The notes under the pieces are model-generated. The model worked only from the letters and a program-made list of their open reading frames with translations, was not told the DNA's origin and did not search any database. Below are positions 51,545-52,284 of a stretch of DNA of 52,284 nt, one piece after another. Numbering within the stretch: position 1 is the stretch's first letter; each line of letters opens with the position of its first letter. A program made the position numbers and the translations under genes. The stretch comes from Klebsiella pneumoniae (GTDB taxonomy: Bacteria; Myxococcota_A; UBA796; SXON01), in NCBI GenBank assembly GCA_945862325.1, contig CAMAXZ010000028.1, positions 1-52,284 on the forward strand. The letters run 5' to 3'.

Positions 51545-52284
51545 TTCACCTTCTCCCGGATGCCGTTCAGGCGGACGATCTCTGCGTCGGCGCGTTGCTG
51601 AAGGTCCGCCCGCGCGCGGGTCGCGGCGTGGGCCTTGTACTTTTCCCACGCGCGCACCGCGTCGTCGAGCTGCGCGAGATCGCCGCTCGCGTAGAACCGC
51701 CCCTGCTGCGCGGCGGCTTGGATCTCGTAGATCTCCGCCTTCTTCGCGAACACGAGCTCCGAGGGGATGCGGCCCCACTGCGCTTCGGCGGTGCGGGCCT
51801 TCCCGAGCGCGTCGTCGTAGCGACCGGAGTTCACGAGCCAGCGGGCTTCGTCGACGAGGAACACGGGGTTGTACCGGTTCTCTGGAAGGACCATCAGGGC
51901 GTCGAGCGCCTTGCGGGCCGCCGCGTCGTCGCCCTTCTTGTTCGCGTCCTGCAAGGCGAGGGCCCGCGCGCGCGTGTAGTCCGGAGCCGACGTCGGCACC
52001 GACTCGAGCGCCGCGAGGTCGGCGGCGACGAGCTTGCCGGCACGCGCGCTCCCGAGGAAACGATCGAGGTCGATCGTGGGCTCCACGGTGGCGATGACCG
52101 CGTCGGCGGCCGCGAGTGGCGCCGCGACGCGGGCGGACGACGGCGCGGGCGCGGGGCTCTTCGATGGCGCGGGCGCGGGGCTCTTCGATGGCGCGGGCGC
52201 GGGGCTCCTGGAGGGCGCCGGCGCGACCGACGCCACGGGCGCCGGGGGCCTCGTGGCGGCGACGGGCGCGGGGGCGGGCGCGGG
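51541..52284 (-). CDS. Pro/Ala-repeat, helical protein, 5' end outside window
   Basis: The frame is open to the window edge, so the N-terminus is not seen; the first visible codons encode a Pro-Ala-rich stretch (PAPAPAPVAATRPPAPVAS) and the repeat PAPAPSKS. The remaining ~200 residues are helical with a TPR-like make-up (LDRFLGSARAGKLVAADLAALESV, RARALALQDANKKGDDAAARKAL, LVNSGRYDDALGKARTAEAQWG) and a Lys/Arg-rich end (RLNGIREKVK). A GTG at 52236 could be a start but the frame continues beyond it. It is the first visible gene of the minus-strand operon that ends with the Opp transporter. Confidence 0.7.
   Translation of the reverse strand, partial: PAPAPAPVAATRPPAPVASVAPAPSRSPAPAPSKSPAPAPSKSPAPAPSSARVAAPLAAADAVIATVEPTIDLDRFLGSARAGKLVAADLAALESVPTSAPDYTRARALALQDANKKGDDAAARKALDALMVLPENRYNPVFLVDEARWLVNSGRYDDALGKARTAEAQWGRIPSELVFAKKAEIYEIQAAAQQGRFYASGDLAQLDDAVRAWEKYKAHAATRARADLQQRADAEIVRLNGIREKVK
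52142..52207 (-). repeat. 24-bp tandem repeat encoding PAPAPSKS
   Basis: Two complete copies and a partial third of a 24-bp unit (52142-52165, 52166-52189, 52190-52207). They code for the Pro-Ala-Ser-Lys linker and could vary in copy number without frame change. Confidence 0.85.

Overview
This window comes from a very GC-rich, gene-dense bacterial chromosome. It most likely belongs to an uncultured Myxococcota or related deltaproteobacterial lineage. The signs are a MYXO-CTERM-type C-terminus on a secreted peptidase (gene 35566-37395), several lipoproteins with Asp/Thr/Ala/Ser-rich linkers directly after the lipobox, many GTG starts, and 1-8 bp gene overlaps. I see no rRNA, tRNA, CRISPR array, insertion sequence, integrase or phage gene. 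No stretch over 300 bp lacks a gene.

Layout. 1-3245: a partial DUF4236 protein, a Cys-rich lipoprotein, an acyl-CoA dehydrogenase, a stand-alone B12-binding mutase domain and a small P-loop NTPase. 3253-8638 (minus): a sulfatase-fold lipoprotein and a large Ig/FG-GAP surface protein. 8747-12878: a radical-SAM-like protein without N-terminal cluster cysteines, a GT9 glycosyltransferase, leucine-type dehydrogenase and a lipase. 12888-17949: a BamC-like lipoprotein, a nucleotide-sugar glycosyltransferase, UDP-sugar dehydrogenase, LepA and a small membrane protein. 17954-21055: pyrR, pyrB, a dihydroorotase-like gene lacking metal ligands, and greA, each pair overlapping. 21067-25253: a RecG-like protein with degraded helicase motifs and a charged repeat, then a left-handed beta-helix protein. 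25275-28784 (minus): a DUF692 (MNIO) enzyme, its DUF2063 partner and a TPR-type protein. 28848-32330: a periplasmic binding protein, an FG-GAP lipoprotein and a CoA-transferase. 32337-35425 (minus): an M24 peptidase and a lytic transglycosylase. 35566-37689: an M1 peptidase and a GlsB-type membrane protein. 37766-40953 (minus): a histone-like protein, a TolB-like propeller protein, an outer-membrane barrel and an ABC ATPase. 41048-46133: a beta-helix lipoprotein, a VOC protein, a CBM9-like lipoprotein, and a LysR/DoxX pair. 46165-52284 (minus): an oligopeptide ABC transporter operon fused by overlaps to three envelope proteins.

Themes. Housekeeping genes (lepA, greA, pyrimidine synthesis) are mixed with many envelope and secreted proteins. 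The most notable observations are three proteins that keep a well-known fold but have lost its catalytic motif (radical SAM, dihydroorotase, RecG), an MNIO/DUF2063 pair with no visible peptide substrate, a -10-like hexamer 7 nt before several start codons that points to leaderless transcripts, and unusually short lipoprotein signal peptides.
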